This document shows positions 19,563-28,600 of a DNA stretch of 64,000 bases, piece by piece. Source of the stretch: Bacteroidota bacterium (GTDB lineage: Bacteria > Bacteroidota > Bacteroidia > NS11-12g > UBA955); the NCBI GenBank assembly GCA_023957335.1, contig JAMLHC010000001.1, positions 454,017-518,016 on the forward strand, written 5' to 3'. The notes under the pieces were generated by a model, which saw nothing but the letters and a program-made list of their open reading frames with translations, was not told the origin of the DNA and searched no databases. The translations under genes were made by a program, and so were the position numbers. Position 1 is the stretch's first letter. Each line of letters opens with the position of its first letter.

Positions 19563-20367
19563 AATAAAATTGTGAATCAAAAGTTGATGAAAACCCCAAT
19601 CTGCTGTGATAACTCAACCCCACAACGAACTTAAAACTCTTTTCATAACTGAATCCAAAAGATACCGAACGTCTATGAGTTGAGAATCCGGCTCTGACAG
19701 CTACATCTTTTTGAGGACTATATTCAAATCCACATCTAAAATCCATTGGATATTTTTGATAAACCTCGCCTTCCACATATAAAGTAGTATGGGTTGCCAC
19801 TTGATGATTGATGCCCAAAGCCGCACTTGATTGCGTTCTTTCATTTTCTATCCCAGCAATTTTGCTGCGCGTGGGGTTATTTATTTTAAATGCACCCGAG
19901 AACTTCTCATTAAAAGGGAAACTAAATCCGAGATTAAAAGCAGGTGCACCAAAGTTACCATATTCTCTCACAACAAGTCCTGTATAATAAAGCGTGATAC
20001 CAGCAGCGAAATCACGTGTAAGCAATTTGGCAAATGAAAGTCCACTACTGTATTCATAATAAGCCGAGTTACCGAATGAATAAGTATAAAATCCCATAGC
20101 TCCATAGTCATTAACAAAATTAGCAGCTATGGCTCCGGCATTAAGATTGGACACTCCAAATCTATTTTGGACTGTGATTCCAACACTATTTTTATTCTGG
20201 AATGGCAGCAAAGCCGGATTATTGCTTACTGCCCATAAATCTTTTGTTGATAATCCACAATTACCAAGCGCAACCGATCGTGCACCGAGCATATAGCCAC
20301 CTTCCCAAGCGTTGAGCTTTGATACACAGAACACCGTTCCGAGTAGAAAAAGCAGCTTTATGTTCAT
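19540..20367 (-). CDS. PorV/PorQ-like outer-membrane barrel protein
   Basis: A 275-aa protein with a signal peptide (MNIKLLFLLGTVFCVSKLNA). Directly after it comes ARSVALGNCGLS, then DLWAVSNNPALLPFQ, the two-part signature at the N-terminus of PorV/PorQ and related FadL-like barrels. The rest is glycine- and aromatic-rich strand pattern (GAMGFYTYSFGNSAYYEYSSG). PorV-type proteins act at the outer membrane in type IX secretion, but the family is broad and this could be a paralogue with another role. It lies 11 bp downstream of ftsE and overlaps the HHH barrel gene, so three genes form one operon. Confidence 0.78.
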   Translation of the reverse strand: MNIKLLFLLGTVFCVSKLNAWEGGYMLGARSVALGNCGLSTKDLWAVSNNPALLPFQNKNSVGITVQNRFGVSNLNAGAIAANFVNDYGAMGFYTYSFGNSAYYEYSSGLSFAKLLTRDFAAGITLYYTGLVVREYGNFGAPAFNLGFSFPFNEKFSGAFKINNPTRSKIAGIENERTQSSAALGINHQVATHTTLYVEGEVYQKYPMDFRCGFEYSPQKDVAVRAGFSTHRRSVSFGFSYEKSFKFVVGLSYHSRLGFSSTFDSQFYFGKTTEK

Positions 20368-20378
20368 AATATAAATAC

Positions 20379-21077
20379 TTACAGTCTGGCACCACGCGAA
20401 TCTTCTAAAGTTTCAATCTTACCTGCATTAATCTTAAACACCTTTGATGGAAATTTCTCCAACAACACAAAATCATGAGTTGCCATTAGAACAGATGCAT
20501 TCTCCTCAGTTGATATATCCATTAAAAGTTTAACAATGTCTTCACTCAAATCCGGATCGAGGTTACCGGTTGGTTCGTCCGCAAGGATTAGCTCCGGTGA
20601 ATTAAGTATTGCTCTCGCAATAACTAATCTCTGCTGTTCACCTCCCGAAAGTTGATGAGGCATTTTGTAGTCTTTGGTTGACAATCCGACTAAGTCAAGT
20701 ACTTCTCTAGCTCTATTTTTCATTTTCAAAGAATCTTTCCAGCCGGTTGCTTGCAAGACAAACAAAAGGTTATCCATAACATTTCTGTCTGTAAGCAACT
20801 GAAAATCCTGAAAAACAATACCCAACTTTCTTCTTAATTTAGGTATTTGTCTTCTGGTTAATTTTCTGAGATCAAATCCGGCAACTTCTCCACTTCCTTC
20901 TTGAAGTTTAATTTCACCATAAAGTGTTTTCAAGAAAGTAGATTTTCCGCCTCCGGTCTTTCCAATCAAATAGGCAAACTCTCCTTTTTTTAATTCTAAA
21001 TCAACCTGATTCATAACCAGATTGTTTTCGTTAAAAAAATCTGCGCCATGTATTGATATTACGTTATTACTCTCCAT
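20379..21077 (-). CDS. ftsE: Cell-division ABC transporter ATP-binding protein FtsE
   Basis: ATPase of the FtsEX complex, which controls peptidoglycan hydrolysis during division. The 232-aa product has Walker [11 protein letters not shown]-loop FQDFQLL, signature LSGGEQQR, Walker [13 protein letters not shown] and the H-loop ATHD. A TTG at 21092 would add five residues, but the ATG at 21077 (MESNNVISI) is preferred. No ftsX is next to it; instead the PorV-like and HHH barrel genes follow within one operon. A LolD-type ATPase is the alternative, but [22 protein letters not shown] favours FtsE. Confidence 0.85.
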   Translation of the reverse strand: MESNNVISIHGADFFNENNLVMNQVDLELKKGEFAYLIGKTGGGKSTFLKTLYGEIKLQEGSGEVAGFDLRKLTRRQIPKLRRKLGIVFQDFQLLTDRNVMDNLLFVLQATGWKDSLKMKNRAREVLDLVGLSTKDYKMPHQLSGGEQQRLVIARAILNSPELILADEPTGNLDPDLSEDIVKLLMDISTEENASVLMATHDFVLLEKFPSKVFKINAGKIETLEDSRGARL

Positions 21078-21151
21078 ATAGCAATACTGCAATGTTAGGA
21101 ATTAAAATTCACTACCACAATATTTGAATTGAATATTACTCCTAAAATTTA

Positions 21152-21192
21152 AACATAAAAAAAACCTTCCGACAGGGAAGGCTTTTTTATGT
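21152..21192 (-). terminator. Rho-independent terminator of the lipoprotein gene
   Basis: CCTTCC and GGAAGG form a stem around a 5-nt loop. It is extended by A-rich and T-rich flanks (CATAAAAAAA / TTTTTTATG) and lies 16 bp after the minus-strand stop at 21208. The long T run on the minus strand fits intrinsic termination. Confidence 0.85.
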
Positions 21193-21207
21193 TTATTTGA
21201 GAATCAA

Positions 21208-22098
21208 TTATTTCTTTTTGTATTCGAAGGTGATTTTACCTGTGTTTCCGCATCCGCAATCATTATTAGCAGCATCAACAGCAGTAATCTTAATCACAAC
21301 GTAATCATCACCGCTTCTTAATTTAGCAATGTAAATGTCATTGGCAGCGGGATTTGTAATTGCATCAGTTGCAGTACCTGCAGTATAAGCAGTAGTAGCT
21401 GACTCAACAGTTGCATTAGCATAATCATAAGAATTAGCTTTTACAAACCTTGTATCATTTCCAGCTTTGAAGCTACCGGTAAACGCATCTCCGCTTTTAT
21501 CAGTATTCAACATATCTTTGTTTGCAACAGGAGATCCTGCAGCTACAGCTGCGTCATCTACTAAATTATAGGCTCCTTCTTTTGTACCTTGAATATGCCA
21601 AAAAGCTCCATCTTTAATAGTTGCAAGAGGGGTTTCATTTGCATTTGCTTTTACAGTTACTTTGATTACTTTAGTTACTATATTTCCATCTTTATCTTCA
21701 ATTTTAAAGGTGTATGAAGTTGTGCCTTCGTTATCACCTGACTCAAGAGTTATAGTATCAACATACTGAGTCTTGTCAGAACCTGAAAGAGAAAGCACAT
21801 TATTGGTAAATGCATTTCCTTTAGCAGTAGAAGGTAGTAAGTCAGTTACATTAATTCCTTGTTGAGAAATGGTCAATGTTTTAAGATCAGATCCACCACC
21901 TGCTTTGATTGCATTCCATCTGAAATGAAGTTGTTCTGCCTTTCCAACTGTTATTTCGGAACCTGCAATATTGAGTACCTCAACAGAAAGAGTGGGCATG
22001 GGCTTGTCAGGGTTTTCTTCCTCTTTAGAGCAAGATGTAAATAATGTTGTTGCAGCTAAGGCAGCAATCATAAATGATAGGTTAAATACTTTTTTCAT
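21208..22098 (-). CDS. Predicted lipoprotein, 296 aa, unknown function
   Basis: The frame opens at 22167, but the ATG at 22098 is the likely start since it gives a canonical lipoprotein signal (MKKVFNLSFMIAALAATTLFTSC) with acylation at the cysteine after LFTS, followed by acidic KEEEN. The mature part has two beta-rich halves: an Ig/PKD-like N-terminal part (TLSVEVLNIAGSEITVG) and a C-terminal part with GAFWHIQGTKEGAYNLV and YIAKLRSGDDYVVIKI. A CGCG motif near the end could bind metal or form disulfides; this is inference. A TATATTTG-like -7 box lies at 22126-22133 on the minus strand. It is separated from ftsE by a terminator. Confidence 0.82.
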   Translation of the reverse strand: MKKVFNLSFMIAALAATTLFTSCSKEEENPDKPMPTLSVEVLNIAGSEITVGKAEQLHFRWNAIKAGGGSDLKTLTISQQGINVTDLLPSTAKGNAFTNNVLSLSGSDKTQYVDTITLESGDNEGTTSYTFKIEDKDGNIVTKVIKVTVKANANETPLATIKDGAFWHIQGTKEGAYNLVDDAAVAAGSPVANKDMLNTDKSGDAFTGSFKAGNDTRFVKANSYDYANATVESATTAYTAGTATDAITNPAANDIYIAKLRSGDDYVVIKITAVDAANNDCGCGNTGKITFEYKKK

Positions 22099-22268
22099 TT
22101 TTTTATTTGTTATAATAATGGGGTGCAAATATATAGCATTTTCTATTTGAATACCTTTGAGATACAAATTATTTTACTTGCGAGGACTTATAAAATATTC
22201 TCATTTCTTTCCACATATCCTTTTATTTCAATATAGAAGTTGTTTAATTTGCCATCCCTAATTCAGTA

Positions 22269-23375
22269 ATGGAAAACTATATAGTTTCAGCACGCAAGTA
22301 CCGCCCAATGAACTTTGATGAAGTGGTTGGACAAAAGCATATTACTGATACGCTTGAGAATGAAATTCGCCTTGACAAATTAGCCCAAGCATTCTTGTTT
22401 ACCGGTCCAAGAGGTGTCGGCAAGACCACCTGTGCGCGCATCCTTGCCAAGGTAATTAATTCTTCAGGCAAAGACGACCCAAATAAAGATTATTCATTTA
22501 ACATTTTTGAGCTTGATGCCGCTTCTAATAACTCCGTAGATGATATTAGAGCATTAATTGAGCAGGTCAGAATTCCACCCCAGACAGGAAGATACAAAGT
22601 ATATATTATTGATGAGGTTCACATGTTGTCACAAGCTGCATTTAATGCCTTTTTGAAGACACTTGAGGAACCTCCCAAATATGCCATTTTTATTCTGGCA
22701 ACTACCGAAAAACATAAAATACTCCCCACGATTTTATCCCGCTGTCAGGTTTTCAATTTCAAAAGAATCTCACTATTTGACATTGTAAACCAACTTATCA
22801 AGGTTGCGGACAACGAACAGGTCAAATATGAACCGGAAGCACTACATTTGATTGCAGAGAAAGCAGATGGCGGCATGCGTGATGCCTTATCGCTTTTTGA
22901 TATGATGTCCAGCTTTTGTATTGGAAATATAACATACAAAGAGGCTGCAGAAAATCTTAATATTCTAGACAAAGATTTCTTCTTTAAACTGACTGATTAC
23001 TTTTTCAACGGGGATATATCTTCCACATTATTACTTCTCAATGAAATATTAGACAAAGGATTTGACACACAGTCAATTCTCAGTGGACTGGCTGCGCATT
23101 TCAGAAATCTGCTTGTAGCAAAGGAACCATCCACACTTAAATTGATGGAGTTGAGTGAAAAGCACATTAAGATGTACGAAGAGCAAGCTAAGAAAATATC
23201 TGCCGGATTCCTGCTTAATGGATTAAACATCTGTTACAACTTTGAAACTAATATTAAATCCAGCTATAATCCAGCCTTTTACACCGAGTTAGCATTTCTG
23301 AAACTATGTCATCTTCAAAGTATGATTGAAGTGGGAGCCACTTTAGATGAAATAAAAAAAAAAGTGATGAGATAA
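22269..23375 (+). CDS. dnaX: DNA polymerase III gamma/tau subunit, short (gamma-like) product
   Basis: Clamp-loader ATPase. The 368-aa zero-frame product holds the complete AAA+ core: RKYRPMNFDEVVGQKH, Walker A GPRGVGKTT, Walker B VYIIDEVHMLS and the sensor segment NAFLKTLEEPP..AIFILATTE, then the collar domain. Canonical zinc-site cysteines are not evident between Walker A and DEVH. The frame reads through an A10 tract and stops 10 nt later (LDEIKKKVMR-stop), truncating the protein just after the clamp-loader part. The -1 frame is open from the tract to 24097, so this appears to be the short form of a gene decoded in two ways. Confidence 0.95.
   Translation: MENYIVSARKYRPMNFDEVVGQKHITDTLENEIRLDKLAQAFLFTGPRGVGKTTCARILAKVINSSGKDDPNKDYSFNIFELDAASNNSVDDIRALIEQVRIPPQTGRYKVYIIDEVHMLSQAAFNAFLKTLEEPPKYAIFILATTEKHKILPTILSRCQVFNFKRISLFDIVNQLIKVADNEQVKYEPEALHLIAEKADGGMRDALSLFDMMSSFCIGNITYKEAAENLNILDKDFFFKLTDYFFNGDISSTLLLLNEILDKGFDTQSILSGLAAHFRNLLVAKEPSTLKLMELSEKHIKMYEEQAKKISAGFLLNGLNICYNFETNIKSSYNPAFYTELAFLKLCHLQSMIEVGATLDEIKKKVMR
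23354..23364 (+). promoter_or_regulatory. Putative dnaX slippage site (A10-G)
   Basis: Ten adenines (23354-23363) followed by G, read in the zero frame as AAA AAA AAA GTG. A one-base backward slip by the ribosome, or loss or gain of A by RNA polymerase, places translation in the -1 frame, which stays open for 244 codons. E. coli dnaX uses A AAA AAG ribosomal frameshifting and Thermus thermophilus dnaX uses transcriptional slippage on an A run, so there is precedent at this gene. I see no strong hairpin just downstream, which favours slippage on the long homopolymer. Confidence 0.72.
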
Positions 23376-24097
23376 TTAGCGAATCGGGGACTTCCAACCC
23401 AACCGAACTGCATATTAGCAGCCAACTTGCAAATACTATTAACATTAAGGAAGCTCCTGATATTGAACTTCCTGCAATTAAAATTCAAAAAACATCTTCG
23501 GGACTCAATCCCATACCAAAGGAGGATAACGTTGATAATAAAAACAACACCATCACTCCAAACAATCTCATAGTAACTGAATCTGAAACAGAGTCGTTTG
23601 AAAATCAAACTGATAAAGAATCTCACAGTATAGAGACCGACACAACTACTAAAGTTTCTATGCTCGATACAGAAATGACTGAAACATCAGTATTGGGCGA
23701 TAATGCACAGGAATCAACAAATGAACCTGCCAAACAGGAATATGATGCTATTTATTTGGGAAATTTAATGAACGAGATGAGCAGCAAATACACAACTGAA
23801 AATAAAAATTATCTTGCTACCATCCTTTCAAACTGTAAAGCAGAATTGTTAGGTAGGACACTGACAATATTCATCCCTAAGGGAATGAATAATGATGCAT
23901 TAAATGAAGAAAAACTATCTATCAAACAATTCCTTTCACTTAAACTTTCTGAGATAGAGTTCGACATCGAATTTACCGAGTTTGACACACAATTCAAATC
24001 GGATATTCCTTATACCAAAGAAGACAAATTGCAAGATATACTTAAGACCTATCCCGACTTTGCGGAATGGGTAAAAAAGCTTGACTTAAGGTACTAA
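23363..24097 (+). CDS. dnaX: dnaX tau-specific C-terminal extension, in the -1 frame
   Basis: From the A10 tract the -1 frame encodes about 244 residues without a stop, joining to the first 365 codons to give a protein of about 609 aa, a normal size for tau in this phylum. The first 100 residues after the junction are a low-complexity Ser/Thr/Glu/Asn linker. The last 110 form a compact domain (LMNEMSSKYTTENKNYLATI, LLGRTLTIFIPKG, FAEWVKKLDLRY) that would correspond to the tau region contacting the polymerase or helicase. An ATG at 23660 could start a separate 145-aa protein, but the open frame reaches back to the tract exactly, so an extension is the better reading. The stop is 4 bp from the convergent SIMPL gene. 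Confidence 0.78.
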   Translation, partial: SDEIISESGTSNPTELHISSQLANTINIKEAPDIELPAIKIQKTSSGLNPIPKEDNVDNKNNTITPNNLIVTESETESFENQTDKESHSIETDTTTKVSMLDTEMTETSVLGDNAQESTNEPAKQEYDAIYLGNLMNEMSSKYTTENKNYLATILSNCKAELLGRTLTIFIPKGMNNDALNEEKLSIKQFLSLKLSEIEFDIEFTEFDTQFKSDIPYTKEDKLQDILKTYPDFAEWVKKLDLRY

Positions 24098-24101
24098 AGA
24101 T

Positions 24102-24836
24102 TTACCTTACCTCGTATTCGAGTCTGACGGTAATTGTAGCGGTCTTTCTTTTAGAAGAAGTATTAAATGAACCGCCCCAAGAATAATCATCGGCAGAATT
24201 TTGAGCAATTATCTGAAATACCCCCAAACCCGCACTCTTCAATCTGCCCACTCCACTCCCTGCACTTTCGGCAATTTTTCTTGCTCTCATATTGGCATCT
24301 TTGGTAGCTTCTTCAATCATCTGTATTTTCAATTCAGCAAGTTTGGTATAATAATATCGCGGCAACTCTGAATTAAGTGAAACTCCCATTTTGATTAACT
24401 CAGAAATTTCTCTTGAAACTTTTTCTACCTTGTCAACATTATTCGACTCAATTTGTACATCTTGTTGTAATCTATAACCTGTAAAGGTGGCCTTAATTAC
24501 TTTCCACCCATCTTTATCATATTCATTATCAAATTCCTCATTAACAGAAATAGCCGAAAAAATAATTTCTGACGGTTGAATCCCCTGCGCAGCTAAATAC
24601 GATTTAATTGTTTCTCGTTTAGTATCAAGATCCGCATAAGCATCTTTAAGATTCATATTTTTAGATGAAAAAGAACCGTCCCATACAATCAAATCAGAAA
24701 CAAAATCCTTGCTACCCAATCCCGTGACCGAGATTGTATTATTCCCTTTATTTCGGTTTTGGTAAGCATTTGCAAAAGCAAAAGCTGCAATGATTACAGA
24801 CAGACCAATGACAATACTTCCAATATTCTTTTTCAT
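24102..24836 (-). CDS. SIMPL-domain (DUF541) periplasmic protein
   Basis: A 244-aa exported protein. The N-terminus (MKKNIGSIVIGLSVIIAAFAFANA) is a signal peptide or uncleaved anchor. The rest is a single SIMPL/DUF541 domain: ISVTGLGSKDFVSD at its start, a YRLQQDVQIES strand, and the conserved LAELKIQMIEEATKDANMRARKIAESAGSGVGRLKSA helix-strand region. The family forms oligomeric envelope proteins of unclear function. A TACATTTG -7 box on the minus strand at 24854-24861 lies 17 bp upstream. Confidence 0.9.
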   Translation of the reverse strand: MKKNIGSIVIGLSVIIAAFAFANAYQNRNKGNNTISVTGLGSKDFVSDLIVWDGSFSSKNMNLKDAYADLDTKRETIKSYLAAQGIQPSEIIFSAISVNEEFDNEYDKDGWKVIKATFTGYRLQQDVQIESNNVDKVEKVSREISELIKMGVSLNSELPRYYYTKLAELKIQMIEEATKDANMRARKIAESAGSGVGRLKSAGLGVFQIIAQNSADDYSWGGSFNTSSKRKTATITVRLEYEVR

Positions 24837-25012
24837 AATCTTGATTTATAGCGCAAATGTAATTATTTCTACTAAAATAAATTTTGAGCTTCCAACTTTA
24901 TTCAACTAAATGTATGGATAAAAAGAATCACTGAAAAGTTAGAAACCATATAAAAATCAGGTACGCAAACGCATGTGGTTTCTTGTGTTTTATTTACTAT
25001 TTTCGCGCACCT

Positions 25013-25600
25013 ATGTATGAATACTTGCGCGGAAATTTTGCAATGATTACACCCACATATCTCGTTGTTGATTGTGCGGGAGTTGGATATTATGTAAACA
25101 TCTCTTTAACGACCTTTGAGGCGCTGAAAGATAAGAAGGAAGGAAAGGTATATGTGCATTTTGCCGTTAATGAAAATGCACAAACTTTATATGGATTTGC
25201 CAAAGAAGATGAAAGAGTACTTTTCAGATCACTCATCAGTGTTAGCGGAGTTGGTCCATCAACGGCTCGCATGATTTTATCATCTCAATCGACAAATGAG
25301 ATAATTAATGCAATAGTTAAAGGTAATATTTCGTTATTAAATTCTATTAAGGGCATAGGTCCCAAAACAGCCCAGAGAATTGTAGTTGAATTACAGGACA
25401 AATTAGGAAAAATGAACAATACCGATACCTTACACCCATCAGCAGATATGGCTATTTCTCTTAACCAAGAGGCGCTACTGGCACTTGAATCCTTGGGTTT
25501 TAACAAGAACTTGGCAGCCAAAGCTATCGGAAAAATCCTTAGTGACAATCCCAACATTTCAGTCGAAAATCTTATCAAAAATGCATTACGCGTTTTATAA
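25013..25600 (+). CDS. ruvA: Holliday junction branch-migration protein RuvA
   Basis: DNA-binding subunit of RuvAB. The frame extends upstream to 24983, but the family starts at the ATG at 25013 (MYEYLRGNF), giving 195 aa. Domain I is an OB-like fold (YLVVDCAGVGYYV), domain II has two helix-hairpin-helix motifs (LISVSGVGPSTARMIL; LNSIKGIGPKTAQRIVVEL) and the flexible C-terminal domain III ends with ALESLGFNKNLAAKAI. sprA follows 38 bp later in the same direction, an order also known from other Bacteroidota. Confidence 0.96.
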   Translation: MYEYLRGNFAMITPTYLVVDCAGVGYYVNISLTTFEALKDKKEGKVYVHFAVNENAQTLYGFAKEDERVLFRSLISVSGVGPSTARMILSSQSTNEIINAIVKGNISLLNSIKGIGPKTAQRIVVELQDKLGKMNNTDTLHPSADMAISLNQEALLALESLGFNKNLAAKAIGKILSDNPNISVENLIKNALRVL

Positions 25601-25638
25601 AAACCAATCTACCGGAATAATCAAGACAAGGACTGAAG

Positions 25639-28600
25639 GTGAAAAGACAATTATTGAAAGTACTACTCCCACAAATTGCTTCCAAGGGAAATTCAAAAGC
25701 GCTTTCTTCTTATATCAGACTTTGTACTTTCTTTATTTGTTTCTTTTTTTTATTTATTACTAAATCTTTCGGATTTGCCGGAGATAGTACGTCCAACGAC
25801 TCAAACAACCTGCGTTTCCCTATCAGTAAAAACGGAAAAGGGAGCGGTATTGACTTGCCCAATCCTGAGAATATAAAAGAAGAGGTCAATTTTAACTCAG
25901 CCACGGGCAAATATGAGATACGCAGAAAAGTAGGCGACCGTTATTTGCCGGGTGTGCGCGAACTCACGAGGCAAGAATACATGGAAGAGTATTCCAAAAA
26001 GATTAATCGCGACTATTTTCAAAGTCAAGGACGTGCACAAAACTTTGCAAGAGGGGGTAGTAGTAAAAGCCCCGGATTAGGAATTTTGCCTAACTTAACC
26101 AAGTTTATGGGGAATGGCTTAATTGAAATTCAACCTACCGGAACTGCTGAACTCACGTTAGGGATGAATATCAATAGGGTTAAAAACCCTAACTTTTCTG
26201 TGCGAATGCAAAAACCTCCACCACAATTAATTTTTGACCAAAACTTACAATTGGGGGTTACAGGTAATATTGGCGACAGAATTAAAATCGGAATTAAATA
26301 CGATACCAAAGCAACTTTTGACTTCGAAAATCAAACCAACTTAAATTGGGTAGGAAAAGAGGATGACATACTCAAAAAAATAGAACTCGGAAATATCAGC
26401 ATGCCATTAAACAGCAGCTTAATCCAAGGAGGAAGCAGCTTGTTTGGTATTAGAACAGAAATGCAATTTGGGCGACTTACTTGGTCTGCCTTATTCTCTC
26501 AAAACAAAGGTCAAAGAACAGAGCAGTCAGTTTCTAATGGCGCTCAGACTACAACGTTCAACATTCAGGCAGATATGTATGAACAAAACCGTCACTTCTT
26601 TTTGAGTCAGTATTTTTTTGATAACTATGACAATGCACTTGCTAATTTACCCATTATTAACTCCGGTGTTGTAATCAACAGAGTGGAAGTGTGGGTTACC
26701 AACAAAGGCGGCATGTTTGAAAACACAAGAGACGTGGTTGCTTTCATGGACTTGGCAGAGAGTAAACCATACAACAACAATGTAAGTACAAATAATTCGA
26801 TTCCTTATCCATCCAATGAATTCAACTCAGTTTATCCAACGCTGGCTTCATCCAATCAGGCACGTAGGGCAAGTACCTCAATAGACGGGATTACTGCTGC
26901 AATTCCAAGTTTTGAACCCGGTTTTGATTATGAATTTGTGAATGGTGCACGCAAACTCAATGAAAATGAATACACACTAAACACACGATTGGGATATATT
27001 TCGTTAAACCAATCCTTAAACAATGATGAAGTATTGGGTGTGGCATTTGAATATACATACAACGGGCAAGTGTACAAAGTGGGTGAATTTTCATCCGAAG
27101 TAGCACAAGATGTGGACAGTAGAGTATTATTTCTTAAGATGCTGAAAAGCACTACTGTAAGAACTAAGATTCCTATGTGGCATCTGATGATGAAAAACAT
27201 CTATTCGTTGAATACAAACAATCTCAATCTTGAAGAATTTTACTTTGATGTAGTTTATGCAGACGACCCTTCCGGTGCTGATCTCAACTATCTTCCGGTA
27301 GAGAATATCCCCGGCATTAGCGGTGGTGTACCTCTATTGAGATTATTCAATTTGGACAGAATTAATCGTCAACAAGAAGCCAAACCTGATGGTGTTTTTG
27401 ATGCAATAGATGGAATTACTATCAATAGACAAAGAGGGCAGGTAATTTTCCCCGTAGCTGAACCTTTTGGCAGTTTCCTCAAAAGCAAATTTGGAAAAGA
27501 CAGTCTTTTGGCTGAAAAATACACTTTTGATGCACTCTATGACTCAACCCGTTCGCTCGCTACCCAAGATGTTTTAAAGAATAAATTCTTCCTAAAAGGA
27601 AAATATAAAGGAAGCTCGAGCGCAGAAATAATGCTGAATGCAATGAACGTTCCACCCGGATCGGTTCAGGTGTTTGCAAACGGAAACAAACTCAAAGAAG
27701 GTTCGGATTATATTGTGGATTACAATGTCGGCAAAGTAACCATCATTAATCAAGGTATTTTGTCGAGCGGTGCCAACATTACTGTGTCATCGGAAAACCA
27801 AACCATGTTTAACACACAACAAAAAACCCTCATTGGGTCAAGGTTTGATTATGCCGTAAATAAAAAATTAAACTTGGGCGGAACAATCATGCACATGTAT
27901 GAAAGACCACTTACGCCTAAAACATCTATTGGCGAAGATCCTCTTATGAATACTATTTTTGGATTTGACGGGATTTACAACTCAAAATCACGCTTTCTTA
28001 CCAAATTAGTAGATAAAATTCCTTTTATAGAAACCAAAGAAGAGTCAAGCATACTCATTCAGGCAGAATATGCAAGACTCATTCCGGGCAAGCCCCGCTC
28101 CATTGAGAAGAAAGGAGAGCGTGGAATTTCCTACATAGATGATTTTGAAGCAGCCGAAGTCCCCTTTGAATTACGACAGCCTATGAATTGGAAGCTGGCA
28201 AGTATTCCCCAAAAACAACCTGATTTGTTTCCTGAATGGGATAATTCATTGACAGACAAATCCTCTTGGCTTAATTATCGCGGCTTGATTGCATGGTATT
28301 CCGTGGATCCCACTTTTTATAGAAACGACAAGAATACACCTCAGCATATCAAAGATGATATAGAGATGCAATCCAACCATTATATGCGTGAGATAACTGT
28401 AAAAGAAGTTTTTCAAAACAAAGAACTTCAACAAGGAGTACCTAATATATTGCCTACGCTTGATATTGCATTCTTCCCCAATACAAGAGGACCTTACAAC
28501 TACAATTCCAAAACATTTGATTTAAACCCTAATGGTACATTCAATAATCCTTCACAAACCTGGGGAGGCATAATGCGCAAGATTGAAACCAATGATTTTG

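Noticed and set aside
23364..23410. A stimulatory hairpin for dnaX frameshifting
   Set aside because: Only a 4-bp TCGG/CCGA pairing could be drawn downstream of the A10 tract, too weak to claim.
23660..24097. An independent 145-aa gene after dnaX
   Set aside because: The frame is open without a stop from the A10 tract in dnaX, and the combined product has the expected tau length. A separate gene would not need an open frame over the preceding 297 bases.
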